Of a stretch of 64,000 nt of DNA, positions 1 through 7,394 are shown one piece after another. How positions within the stretch are numbered: the first letter of the stretch is position 1; every line of letters begins with the position of its first letter. Position numbers and translations under genes: made by a program. This DNA is from Novosphingobium cyanobacteriorum (GTDB lineage Bacteria; Pseudomonadota; Alphaproteobacteria; Sphingomonadales; Sphingomonadaceae): NCBI RefSeq assembly GCF_029436685.1, contig NZ_JAROCY010000003.1, positions 1 to 64,000 on the forward strand, read 5' to 3'. The notes under the pieces were generated by a model that had not been told where the DNA came from, made no database searches, and saw nothing but the letters and a program-made list of their open reading frames with translations.

Positions 1-50
1 AACGGTTTAAGAAAGGCCCATTCCTCATCGCTCATCAAACCACGGATCAA
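1..50 (-). CDS. IS5-family transposase, N-terminal fragment (runs off left edge)
   Basis: Only the first 16-17 codons are in the window. They read roughly LIRGLMSDEEWAFLKPF, and the GLMSDEEWAF stretch is typical of the N-terminus of IS5-family DDE transposases in sphingomonads. The TTG at 50 is chosen as start because GAGGAGG lies 5-6 bases upstream; an in-frame ATG at 74 has no ribosome binding site. The product would cut and join the element's ends. Family assignment rests on this short match alone. Confidence 0.5.
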   Translation of the reverse strand, partial: MIRGLMSDEEWAFLKP

Positions 51-119
51 GGTAGCCTCCTCAAAAACTACCATGAATCAGAACTTACGCGATTTGGGAA
101 TCCTCTTTGTCAACACAAC
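1..119 (-). mobile_element. End of an IS5-like insertion sequence (partial)
   Basis: The minus strand here carries the 5' end of a transposase frame, preceded by about 70 bases that would hold the terminal inverted repeat. The outer end is placed near 119 because CTAG at 120-123 fits the YTAR target typical of the IS5 group. The other end lies outside the window, so neither the inverted repeat nor the target duplication can be verified. Confidence 0.4.
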
Positions 120-134
120 CTAGGGGGATTTGAC

Positions 135-845
135 TTGGCAACTGAACAGAAGGCTGCGGCAGCGCCCGCAGAGGCGGCGGCTTCAGCCGCCAATTCGGAA
201 AAGACTGCTCGTCGCAAGATACCTGGCGGGCTTCCTTACACCTCAAGCCCCGGGGTGCTGAAGAGGGTGTTGGAGAAGATTCCGACCTCCGAAAAGCCCG
301 GCACGTTCAATACTGACTTTCTGGGGACCGTGATGGGGGCGACAGGCGGAGCCGCGCGGCCTATCATTCCCATTCTAAAAGCCACCGGCTTGCTTAATCA
401 GACGGGCGCGCCGACCGAACTATATGCTCAGTTCCAGACGGACGCAGGCCGATCGGCCGCCGCACTTAAGGCGCTTCGTAACGGGTTTGCGGAGATCTTC
501 AGGCGGAACCAATATGCACACAAAGCGGATGAAGCCGCGCTCGTTGACGTTATCGTGGCGATCACTGGTCTTCCCAAGAAGGAAGGGATTGTCCGTTACA
601 TCCTGAACACTTTCCAAGCCTTTCAGGATTACGCGAAGCAGGCGCGTGAGGATGGCAAGGCCGAAGACCTAAACGACGCTGGTCAGTCGCACGATTCCCC
701 ACCCCCGCCGCCCTCTGACCAGAATGGCGGTGGCAACGGGCGGCTTCAGCTTGCCTATAATATCAACGTGGTTCTGCCGGAGACGACGAACGTCGAGGTC
801 TACAACGCCATCTTCAAGAGCCTCAAGGCGAACCTCTTGTCATGA
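135..845 (+). CDS. DUF5343 domain protein, partner of a HEPN protein
   Basis: A 236-residue protein of unknown function. After an Ala-rich, probably disordered N-terminus (about 1-30), residues about 32-165 match the DUF5343 pattern: GLPYTSS, then IPILKATGLL and the region around YAQF. The C-terminus (LPETTNVEVYNAIFKSL) is the conserved tail of that family, separated by a Pro/Gly-rich linker (about 185-205). The TTG start at 135 is preceded by AGGGGGA. The stop overlaps the next gene by four bases (ATGA), so the two are translationally coupled. The gene begins just after an apparent IS end, so its original promoter may have been replaced. DUF5343 has no established activity; the link to a HEPN protein suggests a conflict system. 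Confidence 0.75.
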   Translation: MATEQKAAAAPAEAAASAANSEKTARRKIPGGLPYTSSPGVLKRVLEKIPTSEKPGTFNTDFLGTVMGATGGAARPIIPILKATGLLNQTGAPTELYAQFQTDAGRSAAALKALRNGFAEIFRRNQYAHKADEAALVDVIVAITGLPKKEGIVRYILNTFQAFQDYAKQAREDGKAEDLNDAGQSHDSPPPPPSDQNGGGNGRLQLAYNINVVLPETTNVEVYNAIFKSLKANLLS

Positions 846-1435
846 GTGACCACACGGTCGAACTGTTCGTGCTCAAGTGCGCCGTCATAGAGGCAGGGTT
901 GCGGACGACTTTGGCCGAGTATGACACCGCCCAGTCTCGTGGGCTTAGCCAGGCAGATAACGAGCAACTCGAACCCTTCATCAAGCAGTTCGATCTAGCA
1001 AACCGCAAGAACGCTGCTCACATGTCCCGCTACTACGAGATATTCTACCTTCTTGAGAACGACATCCGCCGTCTAATCGTAGAGACGATGGAATCGGCGC
1101 ACGGTGCGAAATGGTGGGACACCCGCGTGCCACCCGGCGTCCTCGAGGAAGTGCGAAAGAATCGCGATCGGGAGGCGCAGGCTGCCGTGTCCGTCCGTTC
1201 AGAGGACGATATCGATTACACGACCTTTGGCCAGCTCGGAGACATTATCCGTGCCAACTGGTCCGATTTTGCGGGGATGCTCAGCAATCAGTCGGCGGTG
1301 TCTCGGGTGATGGCAGCGCTCAACATGCTGCGGGGAACGATCGCCCACTGCGGAGTTTTGGCAGAAGACGAGGTTGACCGCTTGAAGCTCGCGATCCGGG
1401 ATTGGTTCAGGGTATTGGAAGGGCCGAAGAGCTGA
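842..1435 (+). CDS. Swt1-type HEPN domain protein, putative RNase
   Basis: A 197-residue helical protein. Residues about 60-190 resemble the HEPN_Swt1 family: YYEIFYLLENDIRRLI, a WWD motif, a YTTFGQLGDII segment followed by NWSDF, and NMLRGTIAH, which supplies the R-X4-H signature (Arg164, His169) of catalytic HEPN ribonucleases. The N-terminal 60 residues are not recognised. Its ATG overlaps the stop of the DUF5343 gene, so the pair is an operon. HEPN RNases commonly act in toxin-antitoxin and abortive-infection modules; that role is inferred here from motif and context only. Confidence 0.7.
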   Translation: MSDHTVELFVLKCAVIEAGLRTTLAEYDTAQSRGLSQADNEQLEPFIKQFDLANRKNAAHMSRYYEIFYLLENDIRRLIVETMESAHGAKWWDTRVPPGVLEEVRKNRDREAQAAVSVRSEDDIDYTTFGQLGDIIRANWSDFAGMLSNQSAVSRVMAALNMLRGTIAHCGVLAEDEVDRLKLAIRDWFRVLEGPKS

Positions 1436-1543
1436 GCGATCGCCGATCGGTAAAATCGAGCAAATTCGCGCGCGTTTTAAAAAGATGGCGACGCAGCCGG
1501 CATCGCCAAGAATTGACTGCTACCCCGACCCTATAACGGAGCG

Positions 1544-1576
1544 AGAAAGGGCACCCCATTGCTGAGGCGCCCTTCC
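1544..1576 (-). terminator. Intrinsic terminator after the 38-codon gene
   Basis: The arms AAGGGC (1547-1552) and GCCCTT (1569-1574) form a hairpin with additional C-G pairs inside. Read on the minus strand it is followed by TTTC. It lies directly behind the stop of the small ORF at 1578-1694. Confidence 0.5.
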
Positions 1577-1577
1577 C

Positions 1578-1694
1578 TTAGAGCATCCGGCCGATACTCG
1601 CGAACCACGAAGCCAGCAGGAGCATATTGCACCCGATGGCCAGACGGTACGAGGCACCGTTCGGCTTGCTGGCTTCGATAGTGAGGAACACCAT
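1578..1694 (-). CDS. Small 38-residue putative membrane protein
   Basis: The ATG at 1694 has a good ribosome binding site (AGGAG, about 6 bases upstream). The frame codes for 38 residues ending in a hydrophobic stretch (about residues 17-34, containing GCNMLLLASWF) that could span the membrane once. A hairpin terminator follows the stop, giving a complete-looking single-gene unit between the HEPN operon and the tRNA remnant. No family is recognised. Small single-span proteins in accessory DNA are often toxins or phage products, but nothing in the sequence decides this. Confidence 0.42.
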   Translation of the reverse strand: MVFLTIEASKPNGASYRLAIGCNMLLLASWFASIGRML

Positions 1695-1961
1695 AGTGTT
1701 CTCCTCTATCTCGCACCCGGACCCATGTCGTAGCCGACGGGGTGCGCTAGGCCAGCGTAGTGAGGTTTTTTCCGTTGGCCCGGGGGTGACCTCAAACACG
1801 CTTCGGCTATTTCGTGCTTAGGAGATGGCGAGCCGCAACTGCGGTTTCAAGCCGCCCGGCAGCTTTATTGTGTACTCTTACACTGCTCTTACACGACGCT
1901 TGCGGCCCTTGGGTAAGAGTGACCCCGTAGATGGGTAAGTTACTGTAAATGCTGAGGAAAG

Positions 1962-2036
1962 TGGTGGACGCACTAGGGCTCGAACCTAGGACCCGCTGAT
2001 TAAGAGTCAGCTACTCCAAGTCGGGCGCTAACGTCT
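1962..2036 (-). tRNA. tRNA-Lys(CTT) remnant with intact 3' half, probable att site
   Basis: On the minus strand the anticodon arm (GCTGA-CTCTTAA-TCAGC), the variable loop, the T arm (CTAGG-TTCGAGC-CCTAG), the 3' acceptor strand TGCGTCC and encoded ACCA are all perfect. The 5' half is decayed: the acceptor 5' strand does not pair fully with TGCGTCC, the D stem has a mismatch, and the length is one base short. The 3' half of tRNA genes is the usual integration site of genomic islands. The piece lies exactly between rsh and the accessory genes at 1-1.7 kb. It is probably not a working tRNA. Confidence 0.5.
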
Positions 2037-2066
2037 GAATCCGCCCCTTCTAATTGTGCCGCCCCC

Positions 2067-4160
2067 TCAAATCCGCTCCGCCTGCGCCACCGCATCGCTC
2101 GCGCGCAAGGCGCTGACAATCCGCGTCAGGTGCGCCAGATCGCGCACTTCGAGGTCCACCTCATAGGTGTGGAACGGGTTTTCGCGTTGGGTCATTTCCA
2201 GGTTCACCACGTTGGCGTGGTTCTTGGCAAAGATGCCGGCCATTTCCGCCAGCGTGCCGGGGCGGTTGTAAAGCTCGGCGCGCAGGCGGCCCACCGCGCC
2301 ATCGGTGCGCGCGTCCCATGAAAGGTCGATCCAGTCGGCGTCCACCCCGTCGGCCAGCGTCATGCAGTCGATGGAATGCACTTCCACCCCCTTGCCGGGG
2401 CGGCGCAGGCCCACGATGCGGTCGCCCGGTACCGGGTGGCAGCAGTTGGCCAGCTTGAACGCCATGCCCGGCGTCAGCCCGCGCACCGCGATGGCGCGCT
2501 GCTGGCGCGGCCATTCCTCGCTGGCGGGCAGGTTTGCCGCGCTGCCGGGAACCAGCGCCTCCATCACCTGCCGGTCGTCGATCTTGGCGGCGCCGATGGC
2601 AACCATCAGGTCTTCCTCGCCGCCCATCTTCAGCCGCTTCACCGCATCGGCCAGCGCCTTCTTGCCGATCTTGCTGGGCAGCCGCTCGGCGATTTCCTCG
2701 TAAAGCTTGCGGCCGATCGCGGCCACTTCGGCGCGTTCCTTCTGTCGCACGAAGCGGCGGATCGCGGCGCGCGCCTTGCCCGTCACCACAAAGCCCAGCC
2801 ATGAAAGCTGCGGCTCGGAATTGCGGCTCTTGATGATCTCCACCACGTCGCCATTGCCCAGCGGCGTGCGCAGCGGCACGTGGCGGCCGTTGATCTTGGC
2901 CCCCACCGCCTGCGCGCCCAGGTTCGTGTGCACGGCAAAGGCAAAGTCGATCGGCGTCGCGCCCTTGGGCAGCTGGAACAGCGCGCCCTTGGGGGTGAAG
3001 GCGAAGATGCGATCCTGGTAGATCGCCATCTTGGTGTTTTCCAGCAGCTCTTCGGGATCGTGGCTGGCGTCCAGGATCTCGATCAGGTCGCGCAGCCAGC
3101 CCACCTGCGCATCGGGCGGCACCCCGCCCTGCTTGTAGCTCCAGTGCGCGGCAAGACCGTATTCGTTGGTCTCGTGCATGTCCTTGGTCTTGATCTGCAC
3201 TTCCACGCGCATGGCGTTGTTATAGATCAGCGATGTGTGCAGGCTGCGGTAACCGTTGATCTTGGGCGTGGAGATATAGTCCTTGAACCGGCCGGGGATC
3301 ATCTGCCACGCGCGGTGCAGGATGCCCAGCGCGCGATAGCATTCGTCCTCGCTTTCGGTCAGCACGCGGAACGCCATGATGTCGGTGATCTGTTCGAAGC
3401 TGACATGCCGTTCCGCCATCTTGCGCCAGATGGAATAGGGGTGCTTCTCGCGGCCCGAAACTTCCACCTTCATGCCCGCTTCGGCCAGCACCTGCTTCAC
3501 TTCCAGCGCGATGGCGCCAACCTGCGATCCTTCCTCGCTGCGGATCGCGGCCAACCGCCCGGTGATCGTGGCATAGGCTTCGGGCTCCAGCTGCTCGAAG
3601 GCCAGCAGCTGCATCTCGCGCATGTATTCGTACATGCCCACGCGTTCGGCCAGCGGGGCATAGATCTCCATCGTCTCGCGCGCGATGCGGCGGCGCTTGT
3701 CCTCGCTCTTGATGAAGTGCAGCGTGCGCATGTTGTGCAGCCGGTCCGCCAGCTTCACCAGCAGCACGCGCAGGTCTTCGCTCATCGCCAGCAGGAACTT
3801 GCGCAGGTTTTCGGCCGCGCGTTCGCTTTCCGTCATCGTCTCGATCTTGGAAAGCTTGGTCACCCCGTCCACCAGCCGGGCCACGTCGCCGCCAAACAGG
3901 CGCTCGATCTCTTCGGTGGTGGCCAGCGTGTCTTCCACCGTATCGTGCAGCAGCGCGGTGACGATGGTTTCCTGGTCCAGCTTCAGCTCGGTCATCAGGC
4001 CGGCCACTTCCACCGGATGGCTGAAGTACGGGTCGCCGCTGGCGCGTTTCTGGGTGCCGTGCTTCTGCACGGTATAGACATAGGCACGGTTCAGCATCGC
4101 CTCGTCCGCATCGGGATCATAGGCGAGCACACGTTCGACAAGTTCGTACTGGCGTAGCAT
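2067..4160 (-). CDS. rsh: RelA/SpoT homologue, bifunctional (p)ppGpp synthetase/hydrolase
   Basis: This 697-residue enzyme makes and degrades the stringent-response alarmone (p)ppGpp from GDP/GTP and ATP in the cytoplasm. The hydrolase HD domain is intact (His48 in SHPVEVA; His72-Asp73 in LLHDTVEDT), so both activities are expected. The synthetase domain follows (GREKHPYSIWRKM and YRSLHTSL), then a TGS domain (about 390-450) and a C-terminal ACT domain. The start at 4160 (MLRQYELVERV) fits the family better than the ATG 60 bases upstream. Alphaproteobacteria usually carry one such long enzyme. It is transcribed alone, with the tRNA-Lys remnant just downstream. Confidence 0.95.
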   Translation of the reverse strand: MLRQYELVERVLAYDPDADEAMLNRAYVYTVQKHGTQKRASGDPYFSHPVEVAGLMTELKLDQETIVTALLHDTVEDTLATTEEIERLFGGDVARLVDGVTKLSKIETMTESERAAENLRKFLLAMSEDLRVLLVKLADRLHNMRTLHFIKSEDKRRRIARETMEIYAPLAERVGMYEYMREMQLLAFEQLEPEAYATITGRLAAIRSEEGSQVGAIALEVKQVLAEAGMKVEVSGREKHPYSIWRKMAERHVSFEQITDIMAFRVLTESEDECYRALGILHRAWQMIPGRFKDYISTPKINGYRSLHTSLIYNNAMRVEVQIKTKDMHETNEYGLAAHWSYKQGGVPPDAQVGWLRDLIEILDASHDPEELLENTKMAIYQDRIFAFTPKGALFQLPKGATPIDFAFAVHTNLGAQAVGAKINGRHVPLRTPLGNGDVVEIIKSRNSEPQLSWLGFVVTGKARAAIRRFVRQKERAEVAAIGRKLYEEIAERLPSKIGKKALADAVKRLKMGGEEDLMVAIGAAKIDDRQVMEALVPGSAANLPASEEWPRQQRAIAVRGLTPGMAFKLANCCHPVPGDRIVGLRRPGKGVEVHSIDCMTLADGVDADWIDLSWDARTDGAVGRLRAELYNRPGTLAEMAGIFAKNHANVVNLEMTQRENPFHTYEVDLEVRDLAHLTRIVSALRASDAVAQAERI

Positions 4161-4287
4161 CTGGACCCAAGATGGGAGAAACCGACCACATGCCGCAAGG
4201 CAAAATGGCATGGCGCACACGTTTCTTTCACGCCCGTGTTGCTATTGAGAGACCCGAAGCCGCTTGCGAGGTCGTAAATTGACAACG

Positions 4288-4326
4288 ACTGAGATGGGGT
4301 TGAGATCGACTGACCGGGGGGTGAGC
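4288..4326. repeat. G-rich repeat, copy A
   Basis: This stretch upstream of the GT87 gene contains TGAGATGGGGTTGAGA, then TCGACTGA and a run of six G before TGAG. A near-identical stretch lies at 32558-32597, where it codes for the N-terminus of the polysaccharide deacetylase. About 26 of 31 aligned positions agree by eye. Its role is unknown. Confidence 0.4.
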
Positions 4327-4345
4327 CGCTTTGAACGGGGTTGAA

Positions 4346-5509
4346 ATGGGGCAGAACCGGCTGCAGCGCGCCCTTCATGCCGCGCGCAACGGCCACTGGC
4401 CCGATTCCGCACGGGTAAAGGGCTTTTCGGTCCTTTTCCTCATCGCCTGGGTGCCCATGCTGGCGAAGGTGTTCTTCGAGGCCACCGGGGGTGCCGGCAG
4501 CGATTTCCTCGCCTTCTGGGGCGCTGGCAGGATCCTGGCCGGCGGAAATCCCGCCAATGTTTACAACCTCTTGGCGGAACAGGCGGCGCAGGCTGCATCG
4601 GGCACCGGGCAACTCGTCGCCTATGTCAATCCGCCCCCCTACCTCTTCCTCGTCGCCCCCCTGGGATGGCTGCCCTATGTGGTTGCCTGGGTCGCCTGGG
4701 GCCTTGCCGGCTGGGCCGCGTGGTTCCTGGTGGCGCGCCGGATTGCGCCTGGACATGCTCTGGCGATCCTGGCTTCGCCGGTCGCCTATCTTGCCGCAAG
4801 TCACGGGCAGAACGGCTTTTTCACCGCCGCCCTGCTCGTCGGCGGGGTGCTGTTCCTGCCCAGAAAACCGTGGCTGGCCGGGGCCTTGTTCGGCGCCCTG
4901 ATCATAAAACCGCACCTCGCCCTGCTGGTCCCCTTCTGGCTGCTGGCGGGGCGGCAGTGGCGGGCGATCGGGGGGGCGGCGATTTCCGCCATCGGTCTGT
5001 GCCTGCTGTCGCTGCTGGTGTTCGGGCCGGAAACCTGGGCCGCCTATCCGCAGAGCTTCCATGTCAGCCGGGTGCTGATGGCGCAGAGCGGGGGCGAATT
5101 CTTCGTGCGGATGTGCACGCCCTATGCCGCGGTACACGTGCTGGCGGGGCAGGCAATTGCCGTGGTGCTTCAGGGGTTTATCACGCTGGGCGGGATCGCC
5201 ATCACGTGCCTGGCATGGCGGCGCAGCGCCGATGCGCAGGCGACCGGGGCGATGATGCTGGCCGCAACGGCGCTCGCCTCACCCTATCTGTTTTCCTATG
5301 ATCTGGCGTTCCTGGTGCAGCCGGTGTTCTGGCTGGCCACCGAGGCACGGCGGACGGGCTGGCGGCCCTGGGAAAAACAGGCGCTGATCCTGCTGTGGCT
5401 GGCGCCACTGGCAACGCGGGCGGCGGCGCTGCCGCTGGGCATCAACCTGATGCCGCTGGCCGCCGCGGCGCTGCTGGCGCTGGTGTGGACCCGCCTCAGC
5501 CGGAAATGA
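4346..5509 (+). CDS. Glycosyltransferase family 87 (DUF2029) membrane protein
   Basis: A polytopic membrane protein of 387 residues with about nine to ten hydrophobic segments. The pattern is that of GT87 enzymes, which move mannose or arabinose from polyprenyl-phosphate donors on the periplasmic face. Visible signatures are SDFLAFWGAGRIL near the N-terminus, NPPPYLFLVAPLGWLPY, ASHGQNGFFTAALL and KPHLALLVPFWLL. Sugar and acceptor cannot be read from the sequence. The ATG at 4346 is used; an in-frame TTG at 4331 is the alternative. The 3' end overlaps the convergent GNAT gene by 14 bases. Confidence 0.8.
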   Translation: MGQNRLQRALHAARNGHWPDSARVKGFSVLFLIAWVPMLAKVFFEATGGAGSDFLAFWGAGRILAGGNPANVYNLLAEQAAQAASGTGQLVAYVNPPPYLFLVAPLGWLPYVVAWVAWGLAGWAAWFLVARRIAPGHALAILASPVAYLAASHGQNGFFTAALLVGGVLFLPRKPWLAGALFGALIIKPHLALLVPFWLLAGRQWRAIGGAAISAIGLCLLSLLVFGPETWAAYPQSFHVSRVLMAQSGGEFFVRMCTPYAAVHVLAGQAIAVVLQGFITLGGIAITCLAWRRSADAQATGAMMLAATALASPYLFSYDLAFLVQPVFWLATEARRTGWRPWEKQALILLWLAPLATRAAALPLGINLMPLAAAALLALVWTRLSRK

Positions 5510-6128
5510 CCGGCTGCTGCCTGGCGCAATCAGCCGGCAGGATGCCGGCAAGGCGGGGATCGCGGAAGATCTCGACATAGCGGGCATAGGGCACGAAGCC
5601 CTGCGCCATGTAGAACGGCAGCGCGGTGGGGCCATCGAGCGTGCAGGTGTGGACCCACATCCGCCGCACCCCTTCCCCGCCCCATCCGAGCTGCAAGGCC
5701 TTGCGCATCAGCCACTTGCCCAGCCCCTTGCCCGTGGCGCCGGGGATGAGGCCGAAGAACGCGATCTCGCATTCGCCGGCCACGCGGAAATCAAGTTCGA
5801 GCATCCCCACTTCGACGCGGGCGCGATCGATGACGGCATGGAGCTGCACGGCCGGATCACGGATGATCCCCTCAAGCTCTTCGTCGCTTTTGGCCATGCG
5901 CGACCACCATAGCCATTGTGCGCCGACGCGGCTGTAGAGCAGGCGATACTTGGCCGCGCTGCAATCCTTCCAGCGTACCAGTTGCACCGGCACGTCGCCT
6001 TCGGGGACGAGGCGCTTCAGCCCGGCAGGCGGCGCGAGCATTTCGAGCGCGGTGACCACGCAGGCGAGATCGCCCGGGGCGACAGCGTGGTAACCTTCGG
6101 CAAGCGGGAGGGGATGATCGGGTATCAT
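5496..6128 (-). CDS. GNAT family N-acetyltransferase
   Basis: A 210-residue cytoplasmic acetyltransferase. The acetyl-CoA binding motif is seen in FFGLIPGATGKGLGKWLM (about 120-137; compare the family Q/RxxGxG/A loop), followed by VHTCTLDGPTALPFYMAQGF, the usual GNAT motif B with its tyrosine. The substrate is unknown. The ATG at 6128 is chosen; the frame continues upstream without family-like sequence. The gene converges on and slightly overlaps the GT87 gene, and lies 47 bases behind the MarR-like gene on the same strand, so the two could share a transcript. Confidence 0.8.
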   Translation of the reverse strand: MIPDHPLPLAEGYHAVAPGDLACVVTALEMLAPPAGLKRLVPEGDVPVQLVRWKDCSAAKYRLLYSRVGAQWLWWSRMAKSDEELEGIIRDPAVQLHAVIDRARVEVGMLELDFRVAGECEIAFFGLIPGATGKGLGKWLMRKALQLGWGGEGVRRMWVHTCTLDGPTALPFYMAQGFVPYARYVEIFRDPRLAGILPADCARQQPVISG

Positions 6129-6175
6129 GCCGCGCGCATAGCAAGCGCGCGGCCGACTTTCACGACGAATCGATG

Positions 6176-6700
6176 TCAGGCCGCCTCGTGCTCGCCCGCA
6201 TCGTTCGCCACAGGCACATCGTGCGAGAGGTATTCGATCATCTTCGAATAGGCTGTTGCGGTAAGATGGATGAAGGCGCGGCGCGCGTCCTTGGGATCGC
6301 TTTCCCGCACCACCAGCCCCTGGCTTTCCAGCACGGCGATCCAGCGCAAGGCGGTGGTGGCGGGCACGTCTGCGCCAATGCAGGCGCTGGTGACGCTGAC
6401 CCGCTTGCCTTCCTTGGCAGCGATGAACAGATCGAGCAGCATGTCCCACGCCGGTTCCCCGAACAGCGACGGGTCAAACAACTTCGCACGACGACGGCGA
6501 TCGGCATAGGCGCGGCGCGCCAGTTCAAGCCAGTGGGGATGGTCTTCCGGCAAAGCGGGCAGGCCCTGCCCGGCATCCGAAGTGCCTTCCGGCACGGCCG
6601 AGATGTGTTCGAGTTCCCGCGCAATGGCCAGAAGCTCGTTCGCGGATGCAATAAGTTTGCGCGCACGCAATCGCAGAATGTCGGTCGAGGTCACGGTCAT
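6176..6700 (-). CDS. MarR-like winged-helix transcriptional regulator
   Basis: A 174-residue protein. The first 75 residues are helical. The second half is a winged-helix domain: LFGEPAWDMLLDLFIA, ACIGADVPATTALRWIAVLESQGLV (recognition helix) and DARRAFIHLTATA (wing). The regulator at 58479-58841 shares the same FGEPAWD-x-LLDL core and TT-x-LRWIA-x-LE helix, so they are paralogues. No ligand can be inferred. It lies behind a small conserved-looking ORF and before a GNAT gene, all on the minus strand. Confidence 0.8.
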   Translation of the reverse strand: MTVTSTDILRLRARKLIASANELLAIARELEHISAVPEGTSDAGQGLPALPEDHPHWLELARRAYADRRRRAKLFDPSLFGEPAWDMLLDLFIAAKEGKRVSVTSACIGADVPATTALRWIAVLESQGLVVRESDPKDARRAFIHLTATAYSKMIEYLSHDVPVANDAGEHEAA

Positions 6701-6819
6701 TCCTGTCTAAGGGTCTTGCACCACCCATAGTCCATTTCCGACCGATCCGTGGTAATGTCACATACGGACAACTACCTATATGGTTCCAGCGCGTCGTGAA
6801 GGAACGGCGCAGAGACCGT

Positions 6820-6996
6820 TCAGCCCGCCGCCTCATCCGACACAAGCACCGTGCGCAGGTGATCGAGCGCTGCCTGCAAATGTGCTGCCAGCAGCAAGTC
6901 ACCCATCTCGGCGACCCGCGTGGCCATCTGGTCCAGATCTCCGGCAAACTGTCGATAAACCGACTTCCGCTCCGCTCCCATCTTTCCCTCGTCCAT
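6820..6996 (-). CDS. Small hypothetical protein (58 residues)
   Basis: A short helical, charged protein (contains DLDQMATRVAEMGDLLLAA) with sphingomonad-like codon use. The ATG at 6996 has AAGGGG about 9 bases upstream; the earlier in-frame ATG at 7005 touches that site and is less likely. It precedes the MarR-like gene by 119 bases. Downstream, GAACGG and CCGTTC arms form a weak hairpin. No family recognised. The heptad-like pattern suggests a coiled coil or a small helical bundle. Confidence 0.5.
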   Translation of the reverse strand: MDEGKMGAERKSVYRQFAGDLDQMATRVAEMGDLLLAAHLQAALDHLRTVLVSDEAAG

Positions 6997-7005
6997 AGTT
7001 CGCAT

Positions 7006-7394
7006 CCCCTTTGCGGATTTGGCCAGATCGACCCCTCAACCTGACGCCGCAATTTTGCTTCAAAATGGTGTTTTTAATTCAGCCAATCAGGCTTCTCGCA
7101 CCCAACTGACAGAACAGCCTATATGGGCGGAGTTTCTACTATTTACCTTGCGCTGGGTTACGCAGCATCTCTTTTCGCACATGCGGAAAAAAATGGCGAG
7201 AAATCGTTTGTCTTGGCGCGGTTCCGAACCGGGACGCCTGTCCTAAATGACTGCAGACAAACCAAAATAAAACACTTGTCACACAAACATACGTAGCGCA
7301 GGCAAACCTTTGCTAACGTTAGTGAGCGTTAACTATCTGGGAAGGGTGCCGCCTGGCCCCAAGGGGCAAATTGCAAAGAACCAGCGAGATTCGG
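7006..7394. other. Intergenic region, no gene seen
   Basis: These 389 bases are A+T-richer than their surroundings and no frame has both a ribosome binding site and plausible codon use. The right part holds a perfect ten-base palindrome, CTAACGTTAG, at 7313-7322. The left end must contain the promoter for the minus-strand genes at 6996 and below; the right end lies behind hemF. Confidence 0.5.

Noticed and set aside
1436..1961. Integrase gene next to the tRNA remnant
   Set aside because: No frame of suitable length or with recombinase motifs exists in this gap.
1962..2036. Functional tRNA-Lys gene
   Set aside because: The 5' acceptor and D arms do not pair properly, so it is treated as a remnant although the 3' half is perfect.
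2880..4157. Long open frame (425 codons) antisense to rsh
   Set aside because: Low-information, His/Leu/Gln-rich product typical of the antisense of a high-G+C gene; no ribosome binding site or family match.
7019..7246. 75-codon frame in the 7.0-7.4 kb gap
   Set aside because: No Shine-Dalgarno, codon use unlike neighbours, no recognisable product.
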